Source: JAJTHB01 sp033763775 (GTDB lineage: Bacteria > Pseudomonadota > Alphaproteobacteria > Rickettsiales > SXRF01). From it: 64,000 nucleotides of DNA. The stretch covers positions 186,001 through 250,000 of the forward strand of contig JANRJW010000013.1 in assembly GCA_033763775.1 (NCBI GenBank), written 5' to 3'. Below, in pieces: positions 42,378-51,534 of this stretch (the first letter of the stretch is position 1; each line of letters starts with the position of its first letter). The translations under genes were made by a program, and so were the position numbers. The notes beneath the pieces are model-generated. The model saw nothing but the letters and a program-made list of their open reading frames with translations, was not told the DNA's origin and did not search any database.

Positions 42378-42836
42378 TCACTTGAAACAAACAAGCCGGT
42401 AGCTGCCAGCAAGGTGACTCAGCCAGTATTCATCGAGCGCGTGCTCAACCACGCAGCGCGCCGGTGCATAGGCGTGAATCATACCAAGCCCGCCAGCATA
42501 GTCACTGATCAGGCCAAGATGCTGCGCTCTGCCATCCACCTCCAGCAGCACAATATCAGCTGGCTGAATCGGGTTGCTGCCGAGTGGCAGCAGCAGCACA
42601 TCGAGCGCGCATTTCAGCCTCGCCGTGTCGGGTAAGTGAGAATAATCCTGCTCGTCAAACTCATGGAGTAACAATCCCTCCGGCTGGCGTAGCTTCAGCT
42701 CTGCAGCAACCCCAACCAATAGCCCAAGGCAATCCACACCGCCTGCATGCGTATGGCTTTTTTTAATCCGCCCCTGATGATGAAAACGCGTGCCAAGCCA
42801 GCCGCGCGCCGCGCGGACAACATCGGAAGGTTCCAT
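42378..42836 (-). CDS. NlpC/P60 family tail peptidase (gp14-like)
   Basis: A 152-residue cysteine peptidase of the NlpC/P60 fold, with the catalytic cysteine in GGVDCLGLLVGV and the histidine in GRAQHLGLISDY. GTA gp14-type proteins cut peptidoglycan crosslinks during DNA injection. It lies between DUF2335 and the TIM-barrel tail gene, as expected for the GTA order. Confidence 0.9.
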   Translation of the reverse strand: MEPSDVVRAARGWLGTRFHHQGRIKKSHTHAGGVDCLGLLVGVAAELKLRQPEGLLLHEFDEQDYSHLPDTARLKCALDVLLLPLGSNPIQPADIVLLEVDGRAQHLGLISDYAGGLGMIHAYAPARCVVEHALDEYWLSHLAGSYRLVCFK

Positions 42837-42847
42837 AATCGTATCAG

Positions 42848-43351
42848 CTAATCAGTTTCAGGGGGTTCCTGCACGCGCTCTTTCTGAGGACGGAAATGCG
42901 TGCGGAGTGTCGGACGAGCAAAGAGCGGACGCTGCCCCATGCTTTTGGCATAAGCCCAGACAAGCCCTGCCATCACCACAATCGACATACCAAACACCCA
43001 TATCGTGGCGGCAATGGTCGTATGGCCATACATGCCGATCACCGTAGCAGAAAGAAACACCGATACCGCAATAAGAAAACCAAGCACCTGCCCAAGCAGC
43101 GTGGAGGTGCGATGCACACGAATCGCCTGCATCTCCCATTCATGGCGGTGCTTCTGCTCCAGCTCGAACATGGTAAGAATCATTTTAGCAGAGCCATCCA
43201 CAACGTAGTTGTAGCTTTCCAGCACCTCGGGGTGGGGCAGAATTTCAACCGTACGGTTCTGAACGCGCTCGCGCGCGCCGTTCTGACGATAGCCGCCAGT
43301 TTTATAGGGCTTATCGAATTTATAGTCCGGTTGCTTCTCAGCGTCTTCCAT
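42848..43351 (-). CDS. DUF2335 predicted membrane protein
   Basis: A 167-residue protein matching DUF2335: EILPHPEVLESYNYVVDGSA, then ILTMFELEQKHRHEWEM, and two membrane segments (about residues 88-108 and 112-132). DUF2335 proteins occur in phage and mobile elements and are proposed to act as holin-like membrane proteins. Here it sits within the tail gene order between DUF2163 and NlpC/P60, not beside lysozyme. A membrane role in particle release or injection is inferred only. Confidence 0.85.
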   Translation of the reverse strand: MEDAEKQPDYKFDKPYKTGGYRQNGARERVQNRTVEILPHPEVLESYNYVVDGSAKMILTMFELEQKHRHEWEMQAIRVHRTSTLLGQVLGFLIAVSVFLSATVIGMYGHTTIAATIWVFGMSIVVMAGLVWAYAKSMGQRPLFARPTLRTHFRPQKERVQEPPETD

Positions 43352-43550
43352 CGTCTGCTTCCGATTTAAGTTTGCCCATTACACTTTCAACATCTGCAGC
43401 AATGCGCTGCCAATCGGAGCGCAGCCCCTCGCCTGAGTTGCGATATGGGTAGCGATAAAGCAGTGGTGCGCTCGTGATCTGAAGCACCGAAACTGCACCA
43501 CTCATAAAGCTTTTAAGAATATCCATACAAGCATTTAAAGCACAAACCAT
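43338..43550 (-). CDS. Small hypothetical protein in tail gene group
   Basis: A possible 70-residue gene between DUF2163 and DUF2335. Its C-terminal half, SDWQRIAADVESVMGKLKSE, is charged and helical; the start is uncertain (43550, or 43526 for MDILKSF). It overlaps the DUF2335 start by 14 bases. No known motif was seen and no clear ribosome-binding site, so this call is weak. Confidence 0.45.
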   Translation of the reverse strand: MVCALNACMDILKSFMSGAVSVLQITSAPLLYRYPYRNSGEGLRSDWQRIAADVESVMGKLKSEADDGRR

Positions 43551-43566
43551 TACGAAATGATTAAAA

Positions 43567-44427
43567 TCACCAGCTGCTGCGTGTCCCTGCGGTTTCCAGC
43601 ATGCGGTCAATTCCGGGAACATGCGGCTCGCCGCGAAAATTAATAATATTGTTATAGCGCTCGTGGCAGGTTTTGGTGGTTTTATCGCAGCCCTTCACCA
43701 TGCTGTACGTATCGCCCGCAAGTAACTGGTAGGGCAGTGGCAACACCAGGGTTATCTTACCCGCTCCACTTTTCAAATATTCTTTGATTTCCATCGAAAT
43801 ACCGTTGTTGGCGCCGCTGGTGAATCGTATTACCCCGGCGCTGAATGTGCCGGAAGGCTCAGTTCTTGCGCTGTCTTGAAATTGCTGGCTGGATATCACG
43901 GTGGTAATGCTACCGCTCACAGTGTGCAGCGCGCTATTAATCTTGCAGCGGCTATCGCCAAAGCTTGCGCGGCAGGAGGGTGAATAAAGCTCGCCGATAG
44001 TTTGCGAAAGAAGCTGAGTCAGCCCGCGTATTTCAGCCACAAAATGCTGCCGATGCAGCGAAACCTCGCCCAGCCATCCTCGCCGCAGCATCAACTTTCC
44101 TTGCGCCAGATCCCGGTAATTCACCTTGAATATTTCGATTTCAGCAAAGTCATAGCGCCCCGCCTGAATATCTGCTTCGGTAATGGCAGAGGCGCTGATC
44201 ATGCCCTCCACATCCAGGTTATCAACCGCCAGATCTGCGGTTGTTTCAATCGCGCTGGGAGTAAAGCCGCTGGCAGCGCGATAGGTCACCCCGCCCAGCA
44301 CAATATCGCGATCGAGATCAGTAAAACCGAGCGTCACATTGTCTCGGCGGGTCAGTTTCCAGCAAGTAGCAAGCGTCGTCACCTCGCCCGCCAGATGGGC
44401 AGCGAGTTCAGGAGAAATCTGTTTCAT
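43567..44427 (-). CDS. DUF2163 phage protein (gp13-like)
   Basis: A 286-residue protein of the DUF2163 family, with the N-terminal LATCWKLTRRDNVTLGFTD, VTYRAASGFTPSAIETT and the cysteine-containing SPSCRASFGDSRCK. In the Rhodobacter GTA the equivalent gp13 forms part of the tail baseplate hub. It follows DUF2460 by 2 bases and precedes the small gene and DUF2335. The conserved cysteines may hold a metal or disulfide. Confidence 0.92.
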   Translation of the reverse strand: MKQISPELAAHLAGEVTTLATCWKLTRRDNVTLGFTDLDRDIVLGGVTYRAASGFTPSAIETTADLAVDNLDVEGMISASAITEADIQAGRYDFAEIEIFKVNYRDLAQGKLMLRRGWLGEVSLHRQHFVAEIRGLTQLLSQTIGELYSPSCRASFGDSRCKINSALHTVSGSITTVISSQQFQDSARTEPSGTFSAGVIRFTSGANNGISMEIKEYLKSGAGKITLVLPLPYQLLAGDTYSMVKGCDKTTKTCHERYNNIINFRGEPHVPGIDRMLETAGTRSSW

Positions 44428-44429
44428 GG

Positions 44430-45032
44430 CTATACCCGAACTTCAACGATGGGAATATCGTTCCAGCTATGGCTGCCATAATTATCGATTGCGGCAGAGA
44501 GTCTGTCCGTATCAAATCTGACCGGCACATCAAATTCAAAATCAGCACTCACCAAAGCCCCGGCGGCTGGCGCCGCAGTGAATGTCACCACGCCGCTGGA
44601 ATAATTCACACTATAGCTGCTTGCGGCCTGCAGTGTGCCGCCCAAATAAATTGCCACAGTGCCGGCCACTGGTTTGCTGATGGTTCTGGTTTCGCTGACA
44701 CTGCCACTGACATAGCTTTTTATCAGCTGGAATTGCGTGTTGCTGCCGTTGCCGGTGCCAATATTCTGGCCGGTAGCGCGATAGTCTGTCCAGTCTTTGA
44801 ATCGGAAGCCATCCGCACGCCCCTTGCGCGCGCGGAAAAACGCAATGAGCGCATCAAGCTGTTCCTGCGTCTTCACTCCGTGCGCCACATTGTAGCGTGC
44901 GCGAGCCTGCGACCAGTTGATGTTGCGCTGCTCATAGCCTCCCTGATTAATGACTACATCCGTATTATATTCAGGGCCTCCCGCGGAACCATAAGCGATA
45001 TCCGCTGGGAAGCGCACTTCCACAAACGCCAT
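44430..45032 (-). CDS. DUF2460 phage protein (gp12-like)
   Basis: A 200-residue protein of the DUF2460 family: the N-terminal VRFPADIAYGSAGGPEYNTD, then the typical RFKDWTDYRATGQ and the C-terminal VPVRFDTDRLSAAIDNYGSH block. GTA gp12 is a distal tail protein attached to the tail tube. It is directly followed by DUF2163 (2 bases) and preceded by the 341-aa unknown gene. Confidence 0.92.
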   Translation of the reverse strand: MAFVEVRFPADIAYGSAGGPEYNTDVVINQGGYEQRNINWSQARARYNVAHGVKTQEQLDALIAFFRARKGRADGFRFKDWTDYRATGQNIGTGNGSNTQFQLIKSYVSGSVSETRTISKPVAGTVAIYLGGTLQAASSYSVNYSSGVVTFTAAPAAGALVSADFEFDVPVRFDTDRLSAAIDNYGSHSWNDIPIVEVRV

Positions 45033-45065
45033 AAAAACTCCGAAATAAAGATTAGTTAAGCGGCT

Positions 45066-46091
45066 TTACCGCGTGATTTTCCCACCCGCAGGTGAAGCGG
45101 GCCCACCATCTGGAAACGGGGTAGCCGTTGTCACATCAACGCCTTGGTTCGCATAATATTGCTGATAAATCTCATTATTGATATAAGAGGCAAGTTCTAT
45201 ACGCTTGTTGTTAAGTAGCAATATATGAGGATCAACCACCCACCTCGAGTCCGGGCTTGACATGCCCGCCGCAATTTTCTCGGCAAATAATTCTGTAGCC
45301 GTAATTCTTTCAGCGTCCGGCGCGCCGGTTGGATTCGATGAAGGCAGTAGGCCATTATAAGCGCGAATCGTATCATCCACATACGGATCATTCATTAGTC
45401 GATCAATAATTTTTGGCTGTTTCTCCAGTGCTTCTTGAAGTGTTCTAGCACTTCCATTGCTCATTTTCCTAACCAGTTCTTCGACCGCTTTCCATTGCTG
45501 ATCGGGCAGACTCGCAGCTAAGCCGATAAAAGTTTTACGCTTAAGCATGTCGAAATCAAGCCGTCCGGCCTTCTTATCATCTACAATACTATGAACAATA
45601 TCAAACGCTTCGGTGCGCGGTTCATCAAGCAAGGCACTCACCGGCATCGTCGTCAGCATCGAACCGCCGATAGCACCAACCGCACCTCCTGCCATACCAA
45701 TAGCACCACCAACCAGCGTACCCGGCCCGGGCATTATCGCCGTTCCAATAGCTGCTCCAGCTTTGAGGCCTAAAGCGCCGCCGGCAATTCCTCCTACAGT
45801 TCCTGCAGCACCAACAGCCACAGACTTTCCAATTTGTGCACCAACAGCATTACATTCTCTTCTATAAGCAGGGTTCATCGCTACTTCAGCAAGATTACCA
45901 AATTTATCTTGAATCCATAGAAGATTACGTTCCTGAACTGCCGCCTGAGAAAACGGTGTAACGGCACACTGAGCAATTTGACCATAGCCCGGCAGAAAAC
46001 CAGCTGCAGTGTCAAGCGCAACGAGTGCATCAGTACCGTCTAATTTACGACCACTCGTTACTTTCTCAATGATTCCGCTCTTATCCACCAT
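45066..46091 (-). CDS. Unknown glycine-zipper membrane protein, 341 aa
   Basis: I do not recognise this protein. It has a Gly/Ala-rich segment at about residues 90-160, including GTVGGIAGGALGLKAGAAIG and GAIGMAGGAVGAIGGSML, of the glycine-zipper type that inserts in membranes. The remainder is helical and charged. It takes the slot directly upstream of DUF2460 where phages and the Rhodobacter GTA have a tape measure protein (gp11). It lacks the repeat-rich look of a tape measure, so a membrane-penetrating or ejection protein is the better guess. The call is inference from place and composition. Confidence 0.7.
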   Translation of the reverse strand: MVDKSGIIEKVTSGRKLDGTDALVALDTAAGFLPGYGQIAQCAVTPFSQAAVQERNLLWIQDKFGNLAEVAMNPAYRRECNAVGAQIGKSVAVGAAGTVGGIAGGALGLKAGAAIGTAIMPGPGTLVGGAIGMAGGAVGAIGGSMLTTMPVSALLDEPRTEAFDIVHSIVDDKKAGRLDFDMLKRKTFIGLAASLPDQQWKAVEELVRKMSNGSARTLQEALEKQPKIIDRLMNDPYVDDTIRAYNGLLPSSNPTGAPDAERITATELFAEKIAAGMSSPDSRWVVDPHILLLNNKRIELASYINNEIYQQYYANQGVDVTTATPFPDGGPASPAGGKITR

Positions 46092-46094
46092 ACC

Positions 46095-47852
46095 CTACCC
46101 CCTCACCACAGAAGCTTGCTGGCCGGTCTGGCTGGCAGCCACAATATCTTCTGTATGTTTGCCGACCACCGGCTTGTGAGCGCGTGCGGGTGCGTCACCG
46201 CGCACCTGCGCCGCGTGGGAAACCTCAGGCGCCTGCGCTGCCTTCGCCTTTTCAGCTGCATCCATGGCATTATGCACACGCGCCATCAGCTTGCCGCTGG
46301 CAACTTCTTTCATGATATCGGTTGGGCTTACTCCCGCCTCAGCATATTCTTTACCGACTTCCTGCGCAAATCGGCTATGGCCACCGCCGCGTTTAGCCAG
46401 CTCAGGGCTAACCATGCCGATAAACTCAGCATATTGTTCTGCGCCGAGCGGCTGGCCGGAGGCTTTTGAAGCAAGATACGCCTGCTTGAAAGCCACATAA
46501 GCTTCAGCGGTGTGATCTGCCACCATCCCATCAGCCACATGCGAAATACCTTCTGCCGCAAGGAAACCGAGCATGATTTTAGCAAAGCTGAATTTGTGGT
46601 TGATGGCCTGTTTAGTGTTAATGATAATGTTCGTTGTATCGGCAGCGCCTTTAAGCAGATACTGTGCCGCCAGCGCTTTTCTGGCGCGCGCCACCGGCTC
46701 GGGGACAGATCCCAGCAGCACACGGCTGTTGCTCACCTTGTTCACATCCACACCCGCCATATCGGCATACATTTCCTTGAGCATCTTCATCTGCGTGCCA
46801 GCGGAGCGGGCATCACCTGCCATCGACACCACCGATTGTGCAACAAAAGCGCCGTTCATCAGCCCGTGCATGGCATTGGTGGAGGCAATCTTTCCGGGCA
46901 CGGAACGAACGGCTGCGCCCGGGTTGCTCCAGCCACTGGCGTGAGAAAGCTTGTCAGACATTTTGCCGGCAGACGTAACCATGCGTTCGGCATTCTTCAG
47001 CACATCTTTGGGCACAGCGCTGCCCTTCAAAGAGGAAATCGCAGCTTCGGCGCCAGCCACCGTTTCAGCCAGCGGTTTAGTCGCCGCGCCCTTCACAGCA
47101 ACATTGGCCGCATCACGCATGTTGGGTTTGGTGAGCAAGTGGGCATGCAGCTCAGCAATCGCCCCGCGCTGTGCTTCCGGAATAGCACCCAGATTCAGCC
47201 CCTCAGCATGACGGCTGGCTGCTGAAAAATGCTTCTGTGCACCACCTTCAGCGGAAGAAATAAAGCGATTCCTGATGCTATATGGAACGCGCTCACCAAC
47301 CCAGCCTGCAGCGTCTGCAACCTTCTCAGAAGCAAGGCCAAGCGGTTTTGAAATTCCCAGTTTATTGCCAATATCGGCAAAGGTTGCTCCCTCAGCAACC
47401 TGCACTTTAGTGCCATTGCTGACATATTCTCCGCCAGTCAACAGCACGGCGGGTTTTTTGATTGTCCCGCCAACATTCTGCATCCCTTTGGAACCAACCC
47501 AGCCGCCAACCGCAGTAATACTTCCGCCAATGCCTTTGAGCACCATCGGGCCTATGAATGGGATGAGCCCAACCATACCGGAGATACTACCGGTAGTACC
47601 AAGCGCTGTATCCACGGCTGTGGGTTGATAACGCCGCGCTTCCCATTCAAGATGATGTGCGGCTTGCTGTGCCTGCGCCGAGTTTGCTTTAAGCGCTCTA
47701 GCACCACTAACAGTCATGCCACCAGCCTGCTCAATCTGCTCTTTGGCAGAAAGCATTGGATTTGTCGAACGACCAGCAGCAAACGCTTTGCGAGCATCAA
47801 TTGCCGCATCAACAAGTTTTAATGCATTGTCTGGATCGACTACCGAAACCAT
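46095..47852 (-). CDS. Unknown large protein, 585 aa
   Basis: An unrecognised protein of the cluster's unknown block. The N-terminus has a hydrophobic Gly-rich stretch (GSISGMVGLIPFIGPMVLKG, about 90-109) that may enter membranes. Much of the rest is helical and Ala-rich; the C-terminal 60 residues are low-complexity and rich in Ala, Lys, His and Gln. It starts with an ATG and ends 3 bases before the 341-aa gene. A copy of the shared regulatory motif lies about 65-80 bases upstream. No catalytic motif was noticed. Confidence 0.72.
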   Translation of the reverse strand: MVSVVDPDNALKLVDAAIDARKAFAAGRSTNPMLSAKEQIEQAGGMTVSGARALKANSAQAQQAAHHLEWEARRYQPTAVDTALGTTGSISGMVGLIPFIGPMVLKGIGGSITAVGGWVGSKGMQNVGGTIKKPAVLLTGGEYVSNGTKVQVAEGATFADIGNKLGISKPLGLASEKVADAAGWVGERVPYSIRNRFISSAEGGAQKHFSAASRHAEGLNLGAIPEAQRGAIAELHAHLLTKPNMRDAANVAVKGAATKPLAETVAGAEAAISSLKGSAVPKDVLKNAERMVTSAGKMSDKLSHASGWSNPGAAVRSVPGKIASTNAMHGLMNGAFVAQSVVSMAGDARSAGTQMKMLKEMYADMAGVDVNKVSNSRVLLGSVPEPVARARKALAAQYLLKGAADTTNIIINTKQAINHKFSFAKIMLGFLAAEGISHVADGMVADHTAEAYVAFKQAYLASKASGQPLGAEQYAEFIGMVSPELAKRGGGHSRFAQEVGKEYAEAGVSPTDIMKEVASGKLMARVHNAMDAAEKAKAAQAPEVSHAAQVRGDAPARAHKPVVGKHTEDIVAASQTGQQASVVRG

Positions 47853-47912
47853 TTTTCTACCAGCATCCTAATTTTTTACTCACTTACAATATATCCTAAA
47901 ATATCACCAACT

Positions 47913-47936
47913 TATATGACCGTTCTGTTAAAATTA
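47913..47936 (-). promoter_or_regulatory. Shared phage-cluster motif, copy b
   Basis: The plus strand reads TATATGACCGTTCTGTTAAA, followed by ATTA. The TGAC-N2-TTCTGTTAAA core is the same as in copy a, with TGAC at 47917 and TTCTGTTAAA at 47923. It lies about 65-80 bases upstream of the 585-aa gene. Confidence 0.6.
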
Positions 47937-47946
47937 TATGACACCA

Positions 47947-49095
47947 CTACAGCGACATCGGATTTTCAGAAGGATCCCTCGGTGAAATATTCTCAATAAA
48001 ATGTTTTCTGCGCCCGGCAATGGCTTTGTAGCCGTTGAAATGGGCATTAAACCACGACCCCACCATACGATCCACCAGCCCCAGCTGGACTTTCGGCTTA
48101 TGAACCGCCAGCTGTGCCTGCTCCCGGCCAATCCCCTCAAGCCCTACCGTGCTCACTTTTTCAATTTCAGCCAGCGCCTGCCGATATTTTGCCTCATCAA
48201 TAATCAGATGGTTATCGCCATCGCGAACTTCCTGGCCGGCCGCATCCGTCTTGAATACATCCAGCTTTCTAAGCCCCATCAGGTACGTCAGCTCAGCCAG
48301 ACCAAAGCGATCACTATGGTTCACTTTTTCTGAAAGCTGCTCAAACATCGGCCAGAGTTTTTCCCGGTCTGTCTTACTATTAACCACCTCGAGCTTTCTG
48401 TCCTCGCGCATACGGTTGTAAAGCCCCATGATGTTATTGGGGCCAATCTTCAGGCCAAGGGACTCATTATTCTCCATCTCCTTGCGCCCCTGATAGGCAA
48501 AGGTTTTCTTCACCCCATAGGTCTCATAAAGCCAGAGCATGGCAATCGCGCCATAAACCGAGCCATCCCATAGATTCCAGCCATGAAGAACCTGTTCTTT
48601 CCAGCTTCCCTTGGCACTTGGGCGCTCGTGACGTACCCTCGTTTCACCGCTGTCAATATCACCTTGGTCTGGTTGTTTCATTTTACCGCCCGGGTTAGTT
48701 TTTCGGGCTAGCAGCTCCATCGCGGTGGGGAGCATCGGCGCTGCCGCTACGGTGTAGCGAAGCACATTTTCTTCCTTCAGCAGCTTAATCCTGCACTTCA
48801 CCACATCATTTTGCGAGCGCAGATAATCAGAAAACTTCAAATCTTCGGGTTTTTTTCCAAGCTCGGCCGCTACTGCTTCGCGGGCGATTCTATCAAAACC
48901 ATCCATTTCACGGTCAAGAAATGTTTCTGCCAGAAGACCGTAAAAAGCACTGGTTACCACACCCGCAGCAATATTGGCTTTATTGCTTTCTTTAAATGTA
49001 ATCAGCCCCAGAATCTTCGCAACAGGATAAACGAAATACTGCGCAATATCTTTCGAGTTTCGGGCTGTTGACGCAAAATAGTCTTCGATAGCCAT
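47947..49095 (-). CDS. Unknown protein of the cluster block, 382 aa
   Basis: The second-largest-but-one member of the unknown block. The N-terminus, MAIEDYFASTARNSKDIAQY, leads to a hydrophobic stretch KILGLITFKESNKANIAAGV, and a middle region has WDGSVYGAIAMLWLYETYGV, both possible membrane contacts. The C-terminal part is rich in charged residues. No domain family was recognised. It starts 3 bases after the end of the 617-aa gene and is followed by the shared motif and then the 585-aa gene. Confidence 0.7.
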   Translation of the reverse strand: MAIEDYFASTARNSKDIAQYFVYPVAKILGLITFKESNKANIAAGVVTSAFYGLLAETFLDREMDGFDRIAREAVAAELGKKPEDLKFSDYLRSQNDVVKCRIKLLKEENVLRYTVAAAPMLPTAMELLARKTNPGGKMKQPDQGDIDSGETRVRHERPSAKGSWKEQVLHGWNLWDGSVYGAIAMLWLYETYGVKKTFAYQGRKEMENNESLGLKIGPNNIMGLYNRMREDRKLEVVNSKTDREKLWPMFEQLSEKVNHSDRFGLAELTYLMGLRKLDVFKTDAAGQEVRDGDNHLIIDEAKYRQALAEIEKVSTVGLEGIGREQAQLAVHKPKVQLGLVDRMVGSWFNAHFNGYKAIAGRRKHFIENISPRDPSENPMSL

Positions 49096-49098
49096 GCG

Positions 49099-50952
49099 CT
49101 ACACCCTCGAAATTTCTTCTGAAGGTTCACCGCTGCGGCGGGTAATCTCGCGCTGAGCGTTGGATCCGCTGGGAGTCAGCTGTTTGGCCAGATTGCGCCC
49201 CGCGCTCACACGCTCTGTCCAGCGATTTTCACCAGTGGCCATCTGATCACCGAGCACAGCCGTACGAACAGCAGAGATTACTGACTTATCTTTTCCATCC
49301 ACGATCTGTTTAGCGGCGTTTAAGCCATTGGCCTCAATCTGTTCAGCGGCCTGTTGCAGCGTCGCCACCTCTTCGTCAGACAAACCAGCTTTCTTAAGCT
49401 GCTCAGGATCTTTTTTAGCATAATCCAGCACCGCCGCCGCCACCACCGCATACATCTCGCGATGAAATTTTGATCTCAGCTCTTCACGCTCATGACGTTT
49501 AATGCCGGCACGCTCAAGAATATCATCAGGGAATAGTGAGGCAAAGAGGGCTTTATCAAGTCCTTTAAGCTCGCTCAGATTCTTTTTAAGCGTCACTTCC
49601 ACCAGCTTCGGATCAGCAAAGTTAGCAAAAAATTCCTCCGCACTCATCAGCTCACGCGAGCTAAGCGTTTTGAGCTGCTCATCAATCAGCGCTTCCACCT
49701 GCTGAGGTTTGGCAAACCGGCGAGAACCATCGCGCCCATGGATGACCACCTTATTATCCCCTACGAGGCGAATCAGCGCCAGCGGGTTAAGCCTGCCATC
49801 CGAAATAACGTCGGCAATCTGCTGGGCAAGCGGCTCAAGCTGCGGCAGCAACTTGCGCCCAATCACTGGCCTGCCGTGGTCGCGCTCATTCTGCTGAAAA
49901 ATTTCAATCACACGGTCGGCTGATACATCCGATCCACCGTTAGACTCCACCTCTTCTGCCAGACTGGTAATCATATCAAGGGCAATAGGTTCGCGGCTGC
50001 CACTATTTTTTCCGACACGCGAGCTGAGCAGGCCGCTAACCCCGGCCAGTAAACCCATGCCTGTCGTACGTTTCCACTCTTTGTCTGAGGATATGGATTG
50101 CCCCTCTGCTTCAGGTGCTACTCTCAATCGCTCCCAGAATTCATCCTCATGACGATTTAGGCTTCTTTCAATTTCATCTGGTTTTTTACCCTGCGCTTTA
50201 AGCTTGCTGCGCAGTCTCTCAAGCTGGCTTTGAATCTCATCATGATCAGAAAATTCATGCCCACCATTCATAGGTGTTTTGTGAGCAAGCTGCTTACTTT
50301 TGACAGCCTTGAGTTTACCGTAATCCATCACAGCCAGTGTGCTGATACCAGCCAGTGATGGCAGCTGTGCAGCAAAGCGTTTCAGACCATCCATCGCGCC
50401 ATCATGCACGCGGCTCATAGCAGCATTTAGCACTTCATTCTGTTTGAGATCAGTCTTGCTGGGCGTGATCGCAGCAACCTGCTGCATGATTTCGCGGCGC
50501 TCCTTCACATACTCACGGCGAACACTCACCAAACGATCAAGCGGTTCGATCCCCACCAATGCAGCAGAAAATATTTTTGCTGCGTTCAAACCTGCAGCAT
50601 GGGCGCCAGCTGGCCTCGCCAGATTTTTGCTCCAGACTTCGGCAGTTTTATCGTAAACAAAACTCGCCCCTTTATCGTTGAGGAAGGGCAAAAATGTATT
50701 CAGACCAAATTGTAAGAATGCAGCCACATCCGCCGGCATGCGCATGAACAGCCAGCGCGCTTTGCCGTCTTTATCTTGCTGTACAGAAAGTGACTTTCTC
50801 GCGATATCCGCAAGATCCTGGCCTGCCACGCTTTGATATTGCTGCTCTAGACCACGGCCATCAAACGAATCTGAACTAAACGCAGCAGACTGGCTCTGCC
50901 GATCATCCGCCAGCCATTCGTCACCGCCTTTAAATCCCGTGCGCTTTGCCAT
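49099..50952 (-). CDS. Unknown protein of the cluster block, 617 aa
   Basis: The longest unknown of the block. From the ATG at 50952 (supported by AGG 8 bases upstream) it has Ala/Leu-rich helical regions, a strongly charged stretch including KKPDEIERSLNRHEDEFWER (about residues 245-275), one short hydrophobic stretch (GMGLLAGVSGLLSS, about 292-305), and a long helical C-terminus. No catalytic motif or family is recognised. It is the first large gene after the small 92-aa protein and is followed after 3 bases by the 382-aa gene. Its place suggests a tail-interior, ejection or structural role. Confidence 0.72.
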   Translation of the reverse strand: MAKRTGFKGGDEWLADDRQSQSAAFSSDSFDGRGLEQQYQSVAGQDLADIARKSLSVQQDKDGKARWLFMRMPADVAAFLQFGLNTFLPFLNDKGASFVYDKTAEVWSKNLARPAGAHAAGLNAAKIFSAALVGIEPLDRLVSVRREYVKERREIMQQVAAITPSKTDLKQNEVLNAAMSRVHDGAMDGLKRFAAQLPSLAGISTLAVMDYGKLKAVKSKQLAHKTPMNGGHEFSDHDEIQSQLERLRSKLKAQGKKPDEIERSLNRHEDEFWERLRVAPEAEGQSISSDKEWKRTTGMGLLAGVSGLLSSRVGKNSGSREPIALDMITSLAEEVESNGGSDVSADRVIEIFQQNERDHGRPVIGRKLLPQLEPLAQQIADVISDGRLNPLALIRLVGDNKVVIHGRDGSRRFAKPQQVEALIDEQLKTLSSRELMSAEEFFANFADPKLVEVTLKKNLSELKGLDKALFASLFPDDILERAGIKRHEREELRSKFHREMYAVVAAAVLDYAKKDPEQLKKAGLSDEEVATLQQAAEQIEANGLNAAKQIVDGKDKSVISAVRTAVLGDQMATGENRWTERVSAGRNLAKQLTPSGSNAQREITRRSGEPSEEISRV

Positions 50953-51062
50953 TAACAACCTAATCGTCTGAAAAACCTGTTTTCAGCTGCTATCAGTATA
51001 CCAAGCGGGGCGGGTACTACTCCATTGGTTTTTTATGACATTTTAGTGACGCGCAAATCCTA

Positions 51063-51083
51063 TGTGACAGAATTGTTTCAATT
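51063..51083 (-). promoter_or_regulatory. Shared phage-cluster motif, copy c
   Basis: The plus strand reads TGTGACAGAATTGTTTCAAT, followed by T. It shares ACAGAATTGT with copies a and e and has the TGTGACA half-site. It lies about 110-130 bases upstream of the 617-aa gene start, farther than the other copies. Confidence 0.5.
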
Positions 51084-51179
51084 TGAAGAATTTCAGCCAA
51101 TGTATTGATATTTATAAATATATAAGCAAATTTGACCCAAGCCATCATCCCAAAACCACGGGTTGAGGTTAATAACTCG

Positions 51180-51455
51180 TTACAAATGACGCCTGAGCGC
51201 CCGCATAATTGCTGCCGCTGCCTCGGCCATGCCCTGACCGCGACTCGTTCTGGGCGCCCCTTGATTCTGGCTCCGATCCGGCAGGATGCCACCGCTTGTC
51301 ATCACAAGAATTTGTCTCGCCACATCCAGCAGCGTTTTTCCTTGCTGCGAAAGGATACGATCCTGCACCTGCTGCCTACGACTCAGCTCAGTAATCTCTC
51401 GGCGCAGTTCAGAAATCAGAGCCGCGTCAAACTGCTGTTCTTTATCGGTCGCCAT
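51180..51455 (-). CDS. Small unknown protein, possible tail chaperone position
   Basis: A 91-residue protein with a coiled-coil stretch ALISELRREITELSRRQQVQ and a C-terminal helix MAEAAAAIMRALRR. It has an AAGGGG ribosome-binding site about 10 bases before ATG 51455. It lies between the major tail protein and the unknown large genes, the place of the GTA gp10 tail assembly chaperone, but no sequence match to one is claimed. Confidence 0.65.
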   Translation of the reverse strand: MATDKEQQFDAALISELRREITELSRRQQVQDRILSQQGKTLLDVARQILVMTSGGILPDRSQNQGAPRTSRGQGMAEAAAAIMRALRRHL

Positions 51456-51508
51456 CACATTTGCCCCTTAATCAAAAATCAATCAAGTTCATCTAATGAA
51501 AAGTCTGG

Positions 51509-51514
51509 TATAAT
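51509..51514 (+). promoter_or_regulatory. Possible promoter (TATAAT) of plus-strand gene
   Basis: A TATAAT at 51509-51514 lies 21 bases before the TTG at 51535. No convincing -35 was found 17 bases upstream. Confidence 0.4.
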
Positions 51515-51534
51515 GCGTTTTTGGAAAGTTTGCT

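Noticed and set aside
46512..47225. Long open frame on the plus strand opposite the 585-aa gene
   Set aside because: It is Cys/His/Arg-rich like shadow frames, has no ribosome-binding site, and the minus-strand frame fits the operon.
51017..51292. 91-aa frame upstream of the 617-aa gene
   Set aside because: It overlaps the 92-aa gene with the better ribosome-binding site and covers the shared motif; likely chance.
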